The translations under genes were made by a program, and so were the position numbers. Shown here piece after piece: positions 27,556 through 37,758 of a stretch of 63,537 nt of DNA (position 1 is its first letter; the number at the start of each line of letters is the position of its first letter). Source of the DNA: Neoroseomonas marina. Lineage in GTDB: Bacteria > Pseudomonadota > Alphaproteobacteria > Acetobacterales > Acetobacteraceae. Location of the stretch: NCBI RefSeq assembly GCF_012927745.1, contig NZ_JABBKX010000014.1:1-63537 (forward strand), written 5' to 3'. The notes under the pieces are model-generated. The model saw only the letters and a program-made list of their open reading frames with translations. It was not told the DNA's origin and did not search any database.

Positions 27556-29220
27556 GGGCATCGGCTTGCCCAGCAGGTAGCCCTGGCAGGCACCCACGCC
27601 CACTTCCCGCAGGGCGGCGAGTTGCGCCGGTGTCTCCACGCCTTCCGCCACTGTCGCGAGGCCCAGCGCGCCCGCCAGGCGCACCATGCCGAGCAGCAAC
27701 GCGCGATCGGGCTCGGTGCCCGGAAGTCGCTCGGTGAAGCGCCGGTCGAACTTGACGATGGTGGCCGGCAGGTCGCGCAGACGGGCGAGGGAGGAGTGCC
27801 CCACGCCGAAATCGTCGATCGCGATGCCGAAGCCGGCCTGGTGCAGGGCGGCAAGGGTCGGCAAGGCCTCGGGCGGCAGGGCTTCGCCCTCGGTCACCTC
27901 CAGGCACAACCCGCCCGGCTCGAGCCCGTTCGCGGCGACCATCGCGGCGAGCGTCGTCGTGAAGGCCGGGTCGCGCAGCTCGCTCGCGGCCACGTTGACG
28001 GCCATGCGCCCGAACTGCAGCCCGGCGGCTCTCCAGTGCGCGGCGGCTTCGAGTGCCATGGCCATCACGCGCCGGCCCAGGGCGCCCATCAGTCCGAACT
28101 CCTCGGCGACCGGCAGGAACTCGTCGGGGTCGCAGCGACCGAGCGCGGGATCGTTGAAGCGGACCAGCGCCTCGAAGCCCAGCATGGCGAGATCGGACGC
28201 CCGCAACACCGGCTGGAAGGCCAGTGCGATGCCGTAACCCGACCCCGACAAGGCGGTGCCAAGGCTCGTTGCGATCCGCGACCGGCGCAGCGCGCCCTCG
28301 GCTTCGGCCTCGGAAAGGCTCGCGGTGCGGTTTCCGCCGCGACCGCGCGCCGTCCTCACGGCCGCCTCCGCACCGTGCAGGCAGGCCGCCCCGTCGCCGT
28401 CCCAGGCGGCCGCGTAGCCGACGCTGGCCGTCAGCGTCCGGCGCGTGCCTGCGCCCTCGATCTCCTGCGTGACGGCCAGCCGCAGGGCTTCGGCCAGCGC
28501 CGGCAGGGCCGCGACGCCGGCGTGGCCCTCGACCAGGACGGCAAATTCGTCGTCGCCGAACCGCGCGACCAGCGCGTCCTGCGCGGCCGCTGCGCTCGCG
28601 CGCTGGGCCGTGGCGGTCAGGATCGCGTCGCCGGCGGGCATGCCCAGCGCCTCGTTCACCAGCCGGAAGCGGTCGAGGTCGATCAGGATCAGCCCGACCG
28701 GGCCCGCATGCGGCGCGAGGAGCCGGCCCACCAGATCCGCGCGGCCGGCGAGGCCGGTGAGGCTGTCCTGCAGGGTCGTCGGCGCGACAGTGGCGCGGCG
28801 GCGCGACACCGCCCGGTCCATCGCGGCCGAGACGGCCGTGGCGAGTTCCGCGGCGCGCAGCGGCTTGCGCAGGAAATCGGCGGCGCCGATGCGTACGGCG
28901 CTCGCCGCGTCCTCGATCGTGGCATGGCCGGTGACGAAGACCACCTCCGGCCGGCTCGCATCGTCCTGGCCGGTGAGGCCGCGGGCGAGGGTGAGCCCAT
29001 CCTGGCCGGGCATGCGGATGTCGGTGACGACGACGCCGATATCCGCCCGGCGGGCGACCACCTCGGATGCCTCCGACGCCGATCCGGCCAGCGTCACATC
29101 GTAGCCTCGACGGCGGAGCGCGGCGGCGATCTGCTCGAGGATCACCGGTTCGTCGTCCACCACGAGGACGCCGAGCGGTGTCGGTGCGCCGGTCTCCGGG
29201 GTCGCGAGGATGGACATCAT
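27520..29220 (-). CDS. Response regulator with GGDEF and EAL domains
   Basis: Protein of 566 aa. The start is placed at an ATGATG behind GGGAG; an ATG 21 nt upstream has no such site. The receiver domain has acidic residues in LVVDDEP, the phospho-aspartate in VVTDIRMPG and the lysine in LRKPL. The GGDEF motif is altered to GDDEF (ARFGDDEFAVL), so cyclase activity is doubtful. The EAL domain keeps FEALVRF, NVAASEL, EVTEGE, DDFGVGHSS, VKFD, AEGVET and CQGYLLGKP, so it is probably an active c-di-GMP phosphodiesterase. Its 3' end overlaps that of the convergent kinase gene by 36 bp. Pairing with that kinase is inferred. Confidence 0.9.
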   Translation of the reverse strand: MMSILATPETGAPTPLGVLVVDDEPVILEQIAAALRRRGYDVTLAGSASEASEVVARRADIGVVVTDIRMPGQDGLTLARGLTGQDDASRPEVVFVTGHATIEDAASAVRIGAADFLRKPLRAAELATAVSAAMDRAVSRRRATVAPTTLQDSLTGLAGRADLVGRLLAPHAGPVGLILIDLDRFRLVNEALGMPAGDAILTATAQRASAAAAQDALVARFGDDEFAVLVEGHAGVAALPALAEALRLAVTQEIEGAGTRRTLTASVGYAAAWDGDGAACLHGAEAAVRTARGRGGNRTASLSEAEAEGALRRSRIATSLGTALSGSGYGIALAFQPVLRASDLAMLGFEALVRFNDPALGRCDPDEFLPVAEEFGLMGALGRRVMAMALEAAAHWRAAGLQFGRMAVNVAASELRDPAFTTTLAAMVAANGLEPGGLCLEVTEGEALPPEALPTLAALHQAGFGIAIDDFGVGHSSLARLRDLPATIVKFDRRFTERLPGTEPDRALLLGMVRLAGALGLATVAEGVETPAQLAALREVGVGACQGYLLGKPMPSDEVPGFLRRR

Positions 29221-29379
29221 GACGCGGCTCCCTGGGGCCATCGTGCGCAGATTCGGACCCCCGACGACCAGTCACGTTTGCGTTAATTTATAGACAAGTC
29301 TCCACGTTCGGCAAGCGTCGGTCCCGCAGTAGCGCTGTGCGCTGCTTCCTGCTTCGCTGTACGGGGTCGGAGGGGAAGC

Positions 29380-29862
29380 ATGGAAGGTTTGCTGCCGGCG
29401 GCGCGCGACGTCGCCGAGAAGCTGACGGCACGGGGCCAGACGGTCGCCGTGGCCGAGAGTTCGGCGGGAGGTCTGGTCGCGGCGGCTCTGCTCGCGCTGC
29501 CCGGGGCCTCCGCCTATTTCCTGGGGGGCGCGGTCATCTACACCCGCGCCGCCCGGGCGGGGCTGTTGGGGGTGACCGACGCGGACATGGAGGGGCTGCG
29601 CCCGTCGACGGAACCCTACGCGTTGCTGCTGGCGGGACGGGTTCGGGAACGGCTCGGCGCCGACTGGGGCCTCGCGGAGACGGGGGCCGCAGGACCGGAC
29701 GGGAACCGCTACGGGGATGCGGCCGGCCATGCCTGCATCGCGGTGGTGGGTCCGGGCATCGAGCGGGTGACGACGCTCGATACCGGCGTGTCCGGCCGGG
29801 CGCAGAACATGCGGGCCTTCGCGACCGGCCTGCTGCGCCTGACCTCCGAAGCCCTCGAATGA
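29380..29862 (+). CDS. CinA-type nicotinamide-nucleotide amidase family protein
   Basis: Protein of 160 aa with GGAGGGG before the ATG. It covers only the CinA C-terminal domain (PncC): VAVAESSAGGLVAAALLALP with its serine, then YFLGGAVIYTRAARAGLL and GLAETGAAGPDGNRYGDAAG. The domain deamidates nicotinamide mononucleotide to recycle NAD. The glycine-rich TGIAGP motif reads TGAAGP here and is acceptable. It stands alone and diverges from the response-regulator gene; AT-rich sequence at 29278-29300 may hold their promoters. Confidence 0.85.
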   Translation: MEGLLPAARDVAEKLTARGQTVAVAESSAGGLVAAALLALPGASAYFLGGAVIYTRAARAGLLGVTDADMEGLRPSTEPYALLLAGRVRERLGADWGLAETGAAGPDGNRYGDAAGHACIAVVGPGIERVTTLDTGVSGRAQNMRAFATGLLRLTSEALE

Positions 29863-29924
29863 TCCCTTGCGCGTTCGGGGTCGCGGCCTGACCTTTGCCG
29901 CCGAACCGTCCAGGGGGATCAGGC

Positions 29925-30773
<849 letters not shown>

Positions 30774-30777
30774 ATCG

Positions 30778-31956
30778 ATGTTCGCGCCCTTCATCCTCGC
30801 GCTGCGCGCCGCCGGCGTGCCGGCCTCCATCATGGAGTACCTGGCGCTGCTGCGGGCGATGAAGGAGGGCGTGGCCGGCTTCAGCGTCGACGATTTCTAC
30901 CACCTGTCGCGCGCCGCGCTGGTGAAGGACGAACGTCACCTCGACCGCTTCGACCGCGTCTTCGGGGAGGTCTTCAAGGGCCTCGAATCCCCCCAGGGCG
31001 AGGCGCCGCGCGAACTCCCCGAGGAATGGCTGCGCAAGCTCGCCGAGAAGGTGCTGACGCCCGAGGAGATGGCCCAGATCAAGGCCATGGGCGATTTCGA
31101 CTCCCTGATGGAGACGCTGAAGAAGCGGCTCGAGGAACAGAAGGGCCGGCACCAGGGCGGGTCGAAATGGATCGGCACCGCCGGCACCTCCCCCTTCGGT
31201 GCCTATGGCTACAACCCCGAGGGCGTGCGGATCGGGCAGGACAAGTCGCGCCACCGCCGCGCGGTGAAGGTCTGGGATCAGCGGCAGTTCCGCGACCTCG
31301 ACGAGGACGAGGCGCTGTCGTCGCGCAACATGAAGGTGGCGCTGCGCCGCCTGCGCCGCTTCGCGCGCACCGGGGCGGCGACGGAACTCGACCTGCCGGG
31401 CACGATCGGGGCGACGGCGCGCAACGGCGGCTCGCTCGATCTGCACATGGTCCCGGAGCGACACAACGCCGTGAAGGTGCTGCTGCTGATGGACATCGGC
31501 GGGTCGATGGACGACCACATCCGCATCTGCCAGGAGCTGTTCACCGCCGCGCGGTCCGAATTCAAGCACCTCGAGTTCTGGTATTTCCACAACTGCCTCT
31601 ACGAACGCGTCTGGCGCACCAACCGCCGCCGGCGCGAGACCGAGCGCCCCACCTTCGAGATGCTGCGCACCTACGGCCCCGACTGGCGGGTGGTGATCGT
31701 CGGCGACGCGACCATGAGCCCCTACGAGATCATCCAGCCCGGCGGATCCGTCGAGCATTGGAACGAGGAAGCGGGCCAGGTCTGGATGTCCCGCCTGACG
31801 CGGCATTTCCGCAAGGCGGCCTGGCTGAACCCGGTGCCGCAGGACCATTGGCGCTACACGCAATCCATCGGGATCCTGCAGCGCCTGATGGAGAACAGGA
31901 TGTACCCGCTGACGCTGGCGGGGCTCGAGACCATGGCGCGCGAACTCGCGCGTTGA
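30778..31956 (+). CDS. VWA domain protein, CoxE-like partner of MoxR
   Basis: Protein of 392 aa starting 4 bp after the MoxR stop. The VWA domain occupies the C-terminal half with the metal site in LLLMDIGGSMDDH (DxGxS), and later the WRVVIVGDATMSPYEI strand. The N-terminal half is helical and charged (RKLAEKVLTPEEMAQIKAMG). A cytoplasmic complex with the MoxR ATPase is expected from the family. The target is unknown; the next gene, an aminotransferase, may be in the same transcript. Confidence 0.9.
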   Translation: MFAPFILALRAAGVPASIMEYLALLRAMKEGVAGFSVDDFYHLSRAALVKDERHLDRFDRVFGEVFKGLESPQGEAPRELPEEWLRKLAEKVLTPEEMAQIKAMGDFDSLMETLKKRLEEQKGRHQGGSKWIGTAGTSPFGAYGYNPEGVRIGQDKSRHRRAVKVWDQRQFRDLDEDEALSSRNMKVALRRLRRFARTGAATELDLPGTIGATARNGGSLDLHMVPERHNAVKVLLLMDIGGSMDDHIRICQELFTAARSEFKHLEFWYFHNCLYERVWRTNRRRRETERPTFEMLRTYGPDWRVVIVGDATMSPYEIIQPGGSVEHWNEEAGQVWMSRLTRHFRKAAWLNPVPQDHWRYTQSIGILQRLMENRMYPLTLAGLETMARELAR

Positions 31957-31972
31957 GGAGAGGAAACGACCG

Positions 31973-33172
31973 ATGGACGTGAAGCCCCGCCTGCCGCGCG
32001 GACGCCAGTTCTTTGCCAATCCCGGCCCGACCAATATCCCGGACTCGATCCTCAAGGCCGTCGCGCATGTCAGCATCGACTTCAACGACCCCGCCTTCCT
32101 GAAGGTCTATGACGCGGCCGTCGCGGGCGTGAAGCGCATCCTGAAGACGCAGCACGAGGTCTTCCTCTACACCGGCTCCGGCCACGCGGCCTGGGAAGCG
32201 GCGCTGGTCAATCTCTTCTCCGCCGGCGACGTGCTGCTGGTGCCCGAGACCGGTCACTTCTCCGACTCCTGGGGCAAGATGGCGAAGGATTTCGGGCTCG
32301 GGGTCCGCACGCTGGCGGCCGATTGGCGCCGCGGCATCGACTTCGCCGAACTGCGCGGGGTGCTCGCGGCCGACAGCGGCCACGCCATCAAGGCGATCTG
32401 CGCCGTGCACAACGAGACGGCGACGGGCATGGTCCTGCCGCTCGCCGAGATCCGCGCCGCCCTCGATGCCACAGACCATCCGGCGCTGCTGCTGGCGGAC
32501 ACCATCTCCTCGCTGGGGTCGATGGAGTTCGCGATGGACGCCTGGGGCGTCGACGTCGCGGTGGGCGGCAGCCAGAAGGGGCTGATGCTGCCGACGGGGA
32601 TGTCCTTCACCGGCGTCTCGCCCAAGGGCATGGCGGCGCATGCCGGCTCGACGCTGCCGAAATCCTACCTCAACTGGACCAACATGCTGACGCGGCGGCA
32701 CAAATCCTTCATCGGGACGGTGCCGACCTCGCTCTTCTACGGCCTCGAGGAATCCATCCGCCTGCTCGAGGAGGAAGGTCTCGACGAGGTCTTCGACCGC
32801 CACGCCCGGCTGGGGGAGGCCGTGCGCCGCTGCGTGCGCCACTGGTCCGGCAACAACGGCCCGTCGCTGTTCTGCCTCTCGCCCGACCGCTATTCCAACT
32901 CGGTGACCGCCGTGCTGATGCCGGAGGGCCATGACGCGGAGGCGGTGCGGCGCATCGCGCTGCAGACCTTCAACGTCTCGCTCGGCGGCGGGCTGTCGCG
33001 GCTCGGCGGCAAGGTGTTCCGCATCGGACATCTGGGCGACCTCAACGAACCGATGATCCTCGGCACGCTCTCGACGGTGGAGATGGCGCTGCGCCTCGCC
33101 GGCGTCCCGCACACGCCGGGCGGGGTGAACGCCGCGATCGCGTACCTGGCCGAGGTGGCCCAGGGCTCGTGA
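31973..33172 (+). CDS. Class V aminotransferase (serine/alanine-glyoxylate type)
   Basis: Protein of 399 aa with GAGGAGAGG before the ATG. The N-terminal FFANPGPTNIP, glycine-rich LYTGSGHAAWEAAL, cofactor aspartate region LLADTISSLGSMEF and Schiff-base lysine in VGGSQKGLMLP identify a fold-type I, class V PLP enzyme. Best general match is serine-glyoxylate or alanine-glyoxylate aminotransferase, which moves an amino group to glyoxylate. It lies 16 bp after the VWA gene. A nested hairpin follows the stop. Confidence 0.88.
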   Translation: MDVKPRLPRGRQFFANPGPTNIPDSILKAVAHVSIDFNDPAFLKVYDAAVAGVKRILKTQHEVFLYTGSGHAAWEAALVNLFSAGDVLLVPETGHFSDSWGKMAKDFGLGVRTLAADWRRGIDFAELRGVLAADSGHAIKAICAVHNETATGMVLPLAEIRAALDATDHPALLLADTISSLGSMEFAMDAWGVDVAVGGSQKGLMLPTGMSFTGVSPKGMAAHAGSTLPKSYLNWTNMLTRRHKSFIGTVPTSLFYGLEESIRLLEEEGLDEVFDRHARLGEAVRRCVRHWSGNNGPSLFCLSPDRYSNSVTAVLMPEGHDAEAVRRIALQTFNVSLGGGLSRLGGKVFRIGHLGDLNEPMILGTLSTVEMALRLAGVPHTPGGVNAAIAYLAEVAQGS

Positions 33173-33183
33173 CGATGGCGTGA

Positions 33184-33222
33184 CCGTCGCGCCGTCTTGC
33201 GGCGGCGCAAGACACGCGACGG
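33184..33222 (+). terminator. Nested hairpin after the aminotransferase gene
   Basis: Outer arms CCGTCGCG/CGCGACGG (8 bp) enclose inner arms GTCTTGC/GCAAGAC, forming one long, near-continuous stem 12 bp after the stop. There is no U-run, so it may act as a 3'-end stabiliser or weak terminator. Confidence 0.5.
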
Positions 33223-33245
33223 CCGGGCTGCGCTAGAAGGGCGGC

Positions 33246-35084
33246 ATGAGCGCATCTCCCGCCCGCCGCGCGCCGCGCAAACCTGCCGCGAGGCCTTCCC
33301 CGGTGCCCAGCCCGGCGTCCCCGCCCCCCGCCGCCGCGGCGGCGCCAGAGGCGGCGCAGCTGGGTCCGACCTTCCGCACCTTCGATCGCGTCCTGCGCGC
33401 GGCCGAGGCACGGGTCACGCAGGGCCTGTCGCCCACGGCGATCGGCGGCGCCTGGCTGGACTGGGCGGTGCATCTTTCGCGCGCGCCGGGCAAGCGCATG
33501 GAACTGGCCGCCCGGGCCTGGATCCAGGGGCTGCGCTGGCTGCTCTGGCTGCGGCACGCCGCGACGCGGAGCGACCCGCCGCCGCTGGTGCGCCCCAGCA
33601 ACGGCGACACCCGCTTCGCCGACCCCGCCTGGCAGGCCTTTCCCTTCAATGCGCTGGCCCAGGCCCATCTCCTGACCGAGGCCTGGTGGACCGAGGCGAC
33701 GCGTGCCGTGCCCGGGCTGTCGCGCCGCCACGCCGACCAGGTCGCCTTCATGCTGCGCCAGATGGTCGATGTCTGGGCGCCGTCCAACCTGCCCTGGATG
33801 AACCCGGCGATCGGCCAGCGAACGCTCGCCGAGTTCGGCACCAACCTCGTGCGTGGCGCTGGGAACTTCCTGGACGACCTGGAACGCAGCGTCACCGGCG
33901 CGCCGCCGCCGGGGACCGAGCGGTTCCGGCCTGGCCATGAGGTCGCCATCACCCCCGGCCGGGTGGTCTTCCGCAACGACCTGATGGAGCTGATCCAATA
34001 CGAGCCGACGACGCCGAAGGTGCATGCCGAGCCGGTGCTGATCGTGCCGGCCTGGATCATGAAGTACTACATCCTGGACCTGATGCCGGAGGACTCGCTG
34101 GTCCGCTGGCTGGTCGGGCAGGGCTTCACCGTCTTCATGGTGTCGTGGAAGAACCCGGACGAACGCGACCGGGACACGAGCCTCGACGACTACCGCAGGG
34201 AAGGGGTGATGGCGGCGCTGAACGCCGTGTCGACCATCCTGCCGGACCGTCGCGTGCATGCCTGCGGCTACTGCCTGGGCGGGACCATCCTGTCGATCGC
34301 GGCGGCGACCATGGCCCGCGACGGGGATGACCGGCTCGCTTCCATGACGCTGTTCGCCGCGCAGACCGACTTCGCCGAGGCCGGCGAGCTGATGCTGTTC
34401 GTCGACGAAAGCCAGCTCGCCTTCCTCGAGGACATGATGTGGGACCGCGGCTTTCTGGATACCAACCAGATGTCCGGCGCCTTCCAGGCGCTGCGGTCGA
34501 ACGACTTGGTCTGGTCGCGGCTGATGCGGGACTACGTCCTCGGGCAGCGCACGCCGATGACCGACCTCTTTGCGTGGAATGCCGACCAGACCCGCATGCC
34601 GGCGCGGATGCACGGGGAATACCTGCGCGGCCTCTTCCTCGAGAACCGCCTGACCGCCGGGCGTTTCGCGGTCGAAGGCCGCGTCATCGCGCTGTCGGAC
34701 ATCGGCGCGCCGATCTTCGCGGTGGGCACCGTGAAGGACCACATCGCCCCGTGGCGGTCGGTCTACAAGATATCGCTGTTCAGCGACACGGACGTGACCT
34801 TCGTGCTGACCTCGGGCGGGCACAATGCCGGCATCGTCAGCCCGCCCGACAAGGACGGGCGGCACTTCCAGATCATGACCCGCGTGCATGACGACCGGTA
34901 TCTCGACCCCGATTCCTGGGCGGCGATCGCCCCGCGGCGGGAGGGGTCCTGGTGGCCGTCCTGGGCCGAATGGCTGGCGCAGGCCGGCAGCGCGGAGATG
35001 GTCGCCCCGCCGGCCCTGGGCGCGCCGGATCAGGGGCTGCCGCCGCTCGGCCCGGCGCCCGGCACCTACGTCCTGATGACGTGA
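33246..35084 (+). CDS. phaC: Class I poly(3-hydroxyalkanoate) synthase
   Basis: Protein of 612 aa, normal for class I. It polymerises hydroxyacyl-CoA into storage polyester at the granule surface. The lipase-like box is GYCLGG with the catalytic cysteine (about residue 341), the aspartate lies in FAWNADQTR, and the histidine in TSGGHNAGIVSPP. The N-terminal 45 residues are a proline/alanine-rich tail. FAPSNLPWMNP is replaced by WAPSNLPWMNP, typical of the family. PhaA and PhaB are not in the window. Confidence 0.93.
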   Translation: MSASPARRAPRKPAARPSPVPSPASPPPAAAAAPEAAQLGPTFRTFDRVLRAAEARVTQGLSPTAIGGAWLDWAVHLSRAPGKRMELAARAWIQGLRWLLWLRHAATRSDPPPLVRPSNGDTRFADPAWQAFPFNALAQAHLLTEAWWTEATRAVPGLSRRHADQVAFMLRQMVDVWAPSNLPWMNPAIGQRTLAEFGTNLVRGAGNFLDDLERSVTGAPPPGTERFRPGHEVAITPGRVVFRNDLMELIQYEPTTPKVHAEPVLIVPAWIMKYYILDLMPEDSLVRWLVGQGFTVFMVSWKNPDERDRDTSLDDYRREGVMAALNAVSTILPDRRVHACGYCLGGTILSIAAATMARDGDDRLASMTLFAAQTDFAEAGELMLFVDESQLAFLEDMMWDRGFLDTNQMSGAFQALRSNDLVWSRLMRDYVLGQRTPMTDLFAWNADQTRMPARMHGEYLRGLFLENRLTAGRFAVEGRVIALSDIGAPIFAVGTVKDHIAPWRSVYKISLFSDTDVTFVLTSGGHNAGIVSPPDKDGRHFQIMTRVHDDRYLDPDSWAAIAPRREGSWWPSWAEWLAQAGSAEMVAPPALGAPDQGLPPLGPAPGTYVLMT

Positions 35085-35091
35085 CGCGGCC

Positions 35092-35559
35092 ATGGGCATC
35101 GAGATCGAACGTCGCTTCCTCGTGACCGGGGAGGCCTGGCGGGGCGGGGTGACGGAGGCGTGCCGCCTGGACCAGGGCTACCTCGCGCGGGAGGACCGCG
35201 TGACGGTGCGGGTGCGCGTCGCCGGCGCCGCCGCGAAACTGACCATCAAGGGCCCCGGCGGCCTGGTGCGTCCGGAATTCGAGTACCCCGTGCCGCTCCA
35301 GGACGCGGAGGCGATGCTCGCGACGCTGTGCGGCGGGCGCCGCGTCGCCAAGACGCGCCACCTCGTCCCGCATGGTGGCCTGACCTGGGAGGTCGACGTC
35401 TTCGAGGGCCCGCTCGCCGGTCTCGTCATCGCCGAGGTCGAGTTGCCGGCGGCGGACCATCCGCTCGCGCTCCCGGCCTGGGCCGGGCGCGAAGTCACCG
35501 ACGATGCGCGCTACTCCAACGCCGTGCTGGCCTCGCTGGATGCGCCGCCCCGGGGGTGA
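35092..35559 (+). CDS. CYTH-domain protein (inorganic triphosphatase-like)
   Basis: Protein of 155 aa. The N-terminal EIERRFLV is the ExExK-type CYTH signature (with R in place of the final K), followed by LTIKGPGG, WEVDVFEGPLAGLVIAEVEL and a final DDARYSNAVLA. CYTH proteins form a tunnel barrel that hydrolyses triphosphate or related compounds. This one is the short bacterial form without a CHAD domain. It starts 7 bp after phaC, so probably shares its transcript, although no functional link is known. Confidence 0.88.
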   Translation: MGIEIERRFLVTGEAWRGGVTEACRLDQGYLAREDRVTVRVRVAGAAAKLTIKGPGGLVRPEFEYPVPLQDAEAMLATLCGGRRVAKTRHLVPHGGLTWEVDVFEGPLAGLVIAEVELPAADHPLALPAWAGREVTDDARYSNAVLASLDAPPRG

Positions 35560-35622
35560 CGAGGCGCGTCACCGCCCTTAGGCTCGCGGCACCGAAAGCA
35601 AAGAGCCAGGGGAAGCGTCCGC

Positions 35623-37758
35623 ATGACCGTCACGAGCCGCGCCGTCTATCGCCACGGCGACATGGCCCGCCTGTTCGATCCCGCCTCCATCGCCGTGATC
35701 GGCGCGAGCCCCCGCGCCGGCTCCTTCGCGGACCGCACCATCCAGGCGCTGAAGGAGTATACCGGCCGGCTCTACCTGGTGAATTCGCGCTACGAGAAGA
35801 TCGGCGATCGGGCCTGCTTCCCCTCCATCGCCGCGCTGCCCGAGGTGCCCGATTGCTGCATCCTCGTCGTCGCGAAGGACGCGGTGGAGGAGATCGCGGC
35901 CGACTGCGCCAAGGCCGGCGTCGGCGGCATCATGATCTACGCATCGGGCTTCAGCGAGACCGGGCGCGACGACGATGTCGCGGCCCAGAAGCGGCTCGCG
36001 CAGATCGGGCGCGACGCGGGCATGCGCATCGTCGGGCCGAACTGCATCGGCATGCTGAATTTCCGCACCAAGGCCGGCGTGACCTTCATGATCCCGCCGC
36101 CGATGGAGGCACCGCTGCCCCATGCCGTGGGCCTGGTCAGCCAGTCGGGCGCGCTCGGCTTCTCGCTGGCGCAGTCGGTGATGCGCGGCGTCTCGGTCAG
36201 CCACCTGCTGACCACGGGCAACTCCTCGGATGTCGACGTGGCGGACTGCGTCTCCTTCCTCGCCGACGATCCGACCTGCAGCGCCATCGGCTGCGTCTTC
36301 GAGGGCATGCCCGACCCGATGCGCTTCATCCAGGCGGCCGAGGTCGCGGACCGCGCCAACAAGCCACTGGTCGTCTTCAAGCTCGGCACGGGCGAAGCCG
36401 GCGCCGCGGCGGCGATGTCGCACACCGGCTCGCTGGCCGGCGAGACCGCCGCCTACCTCGCGGCCTTCGAGCGCGCCGGCGCGATCGTGGTGAAGGATTT
36501 CGAGGCGCTGGTCGAAACTGCCTCCTTCCTCGCCAAGGCGCCGCCGCCCAAGGCGCGCGGCGTGGCGGTGGTCGCCGTCTCGGGCGGGGCGGCCATCATG
36601 TCGGCCGACAAGGCGGAGGCGCATGGCGTGCCGCTGCCCCAGCCCACGCCGCCGGTGCGCGCGATCCTCGAATCCCGCATCCCCGATTTCGGCTCGGCGC
36701 GGAACCCGTGCGACGTGACCGCGCAGGTGGCGAACGATCCCGAGAGCCTGACCGCCTGCGCCGGCGCGATGCTGGGCGAGGACCACTACGGCGCGCTGAT
36801 CTACGCGCAGATCTACTCGACGGAACTGTCCGCCAAGCGCCCCGGCGAGCTCGCCGCCATCGCCGAGAAGGCGGACAAGCCGATCTGCGTGGTCTGGACG
36901 ACCGAATGGCTTGAGGGCTTCGGGTCCAAGGAGGCCGAGCAGAACCCGCGCATCGGCCTGTTCCGGTCGATGGACCGCTGCTTCGCCGCGCTGTCGCACT
37001 GGCATGCGCGGGAGGAACGCCGTGCCGCCGGCCCGCGCGCCTATGCACGCCTGTCGCGTCCCGAGGCGGCGGCCGAGGCGGCCGCGCTGATCAGGGCCGC
37101 CGGCAACCGCACCCTGACCGAGCGCGAGGCCAAGGCCGTGCTCGCCGCCTATGGCGTGCCCGTGGTGCCGGAGAAACTCACCCAGACCGAGGAGGAGGCG
37201 GTCGCCGCCGCGACTGCGCTCGGCTTCCCCGTCGCGATGAAGGTCGAGAGCCCCGACCTGCCGCACAAGACCGAGGCCGGCGTCATCCGCCTGAAGCTCA
37301 AGGACGCGGCCGAGGTGCGCGACGCCTATCGCGCGGTCATGGCCAATGCGAAGCGCCACGCGCCGAATGCGCGCATCAACGGCGTGCTGGTGCAGCCCAT
37401 GGCCAAGCCCGGCGTCGAGGTGATGGTGGGCGGCCGGGTCGACCCGTTGATGGGCCCCCTGATCGTTGCCGGGCTCGGTGGCGTGCTGGTGGAACTGATG
37501 CGCGATTCCGCCCTCGCGCTGGCACCGGTCACGACGGGCGAAGCCCGGTCGATGTTCGAGCGGCTGCGCGGTCGGGCGGCATTCGAGGGCTTCCGCGGCG
37601 CGCCTGCGGCCGATCTCGACCGGCTGGCGGACATCATCGTGCGGCTGTCGGAATTCATCGCCGACCAGCGCGGGTTGGTATCCGAGCTCGACGTCAACCC
37701 GATCATCGTCGCGGGCAGCGACGCGGTCGCGGTCGATGCGCTGATCGTGAAGGCCTGA
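35623..37758 (+). CDS. ADP-forming acyl-CoA synthetase (acetate-CoA ligase family)
   Basis: Protein of 711 aa. Domains in order: CoA-binding (DPASIAVIGASPRAGSFADR), succinyl-CoA-ligase-like with the phospho-histidine region (VGLVSQSGALGFSLAQSVM, MSHTGSLAGE), and an ATP-grasp domain (GFPVAMKVESPDLPHKTEAG, VMVGGRVDPLMGPLIVAG, SELDVNPIIV). The family interconverts acyl-CoA, ADP and phosphate with acid, CoA and ATP; bacterial members act on acetate, propionate or pimeloyl-type acids. There is no acetyltransferase domain, so it is not a Pat-type fusion. Substrate is unknown. Confidence 0.88.
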   Translation: MTVTSRAVYRHGDMARLFDPASIAVIGASPRAGSFADRTIQALKEYTGRLYLVNSRYEKIGDRACFPSIAALPEVPDCCILVVAKDAVEEIAADCAKAGVGGIMIYASGFSETGRDDDVAAQKRLAQIGRDAGMRIVGPNCIGMLNFRTKAGVTFMIPPPMEAPLPHAVGLVSQSGALGFSLAQSVMRGVSVSHLLTTGNSSDVDVADCVSFLADDPTCSAIGCVFEGMPDPMRFIQAAEVADRANKPLVVFKLGTGEAGAAAAMSHTGSLAGETAAYLAAFERAGAIVVKDFEALVETASFLAKAPPPKARGVAVVAVSGGAAIMSADKAEAHGVPLPQPTPPVRAILESRIPDFGSARNPCDVTAQVANDPESLTACAGAMLGEDHYGALIYAQIYSTELSAKRPGELAAIAEKADKPICVVWTTEWLEGFGSKEAEQNPRIGLFRSMDRCFAALSHWHAREERRAAGPRAYARLSRPEAAAEAAALIRAAGNRTLTEREAKAVLAAYGVPVVPEKLTQTEEEAVAAATALGFPVAMKVESPDLPHKTEAGVIRLKLKDAAEVRDAYRAVMANAKRHAPNARINGVLVQPMAKPGVEVMVGGRVDPLMGPLIVAGLGGVLVELMRDSALALAPVTTGEARSMFERLRGRAAFEGFRGAPAADLDRLADIIVRLSEFIADQRGLVSELDVNPIIVAGSDAVAVDALIVKA

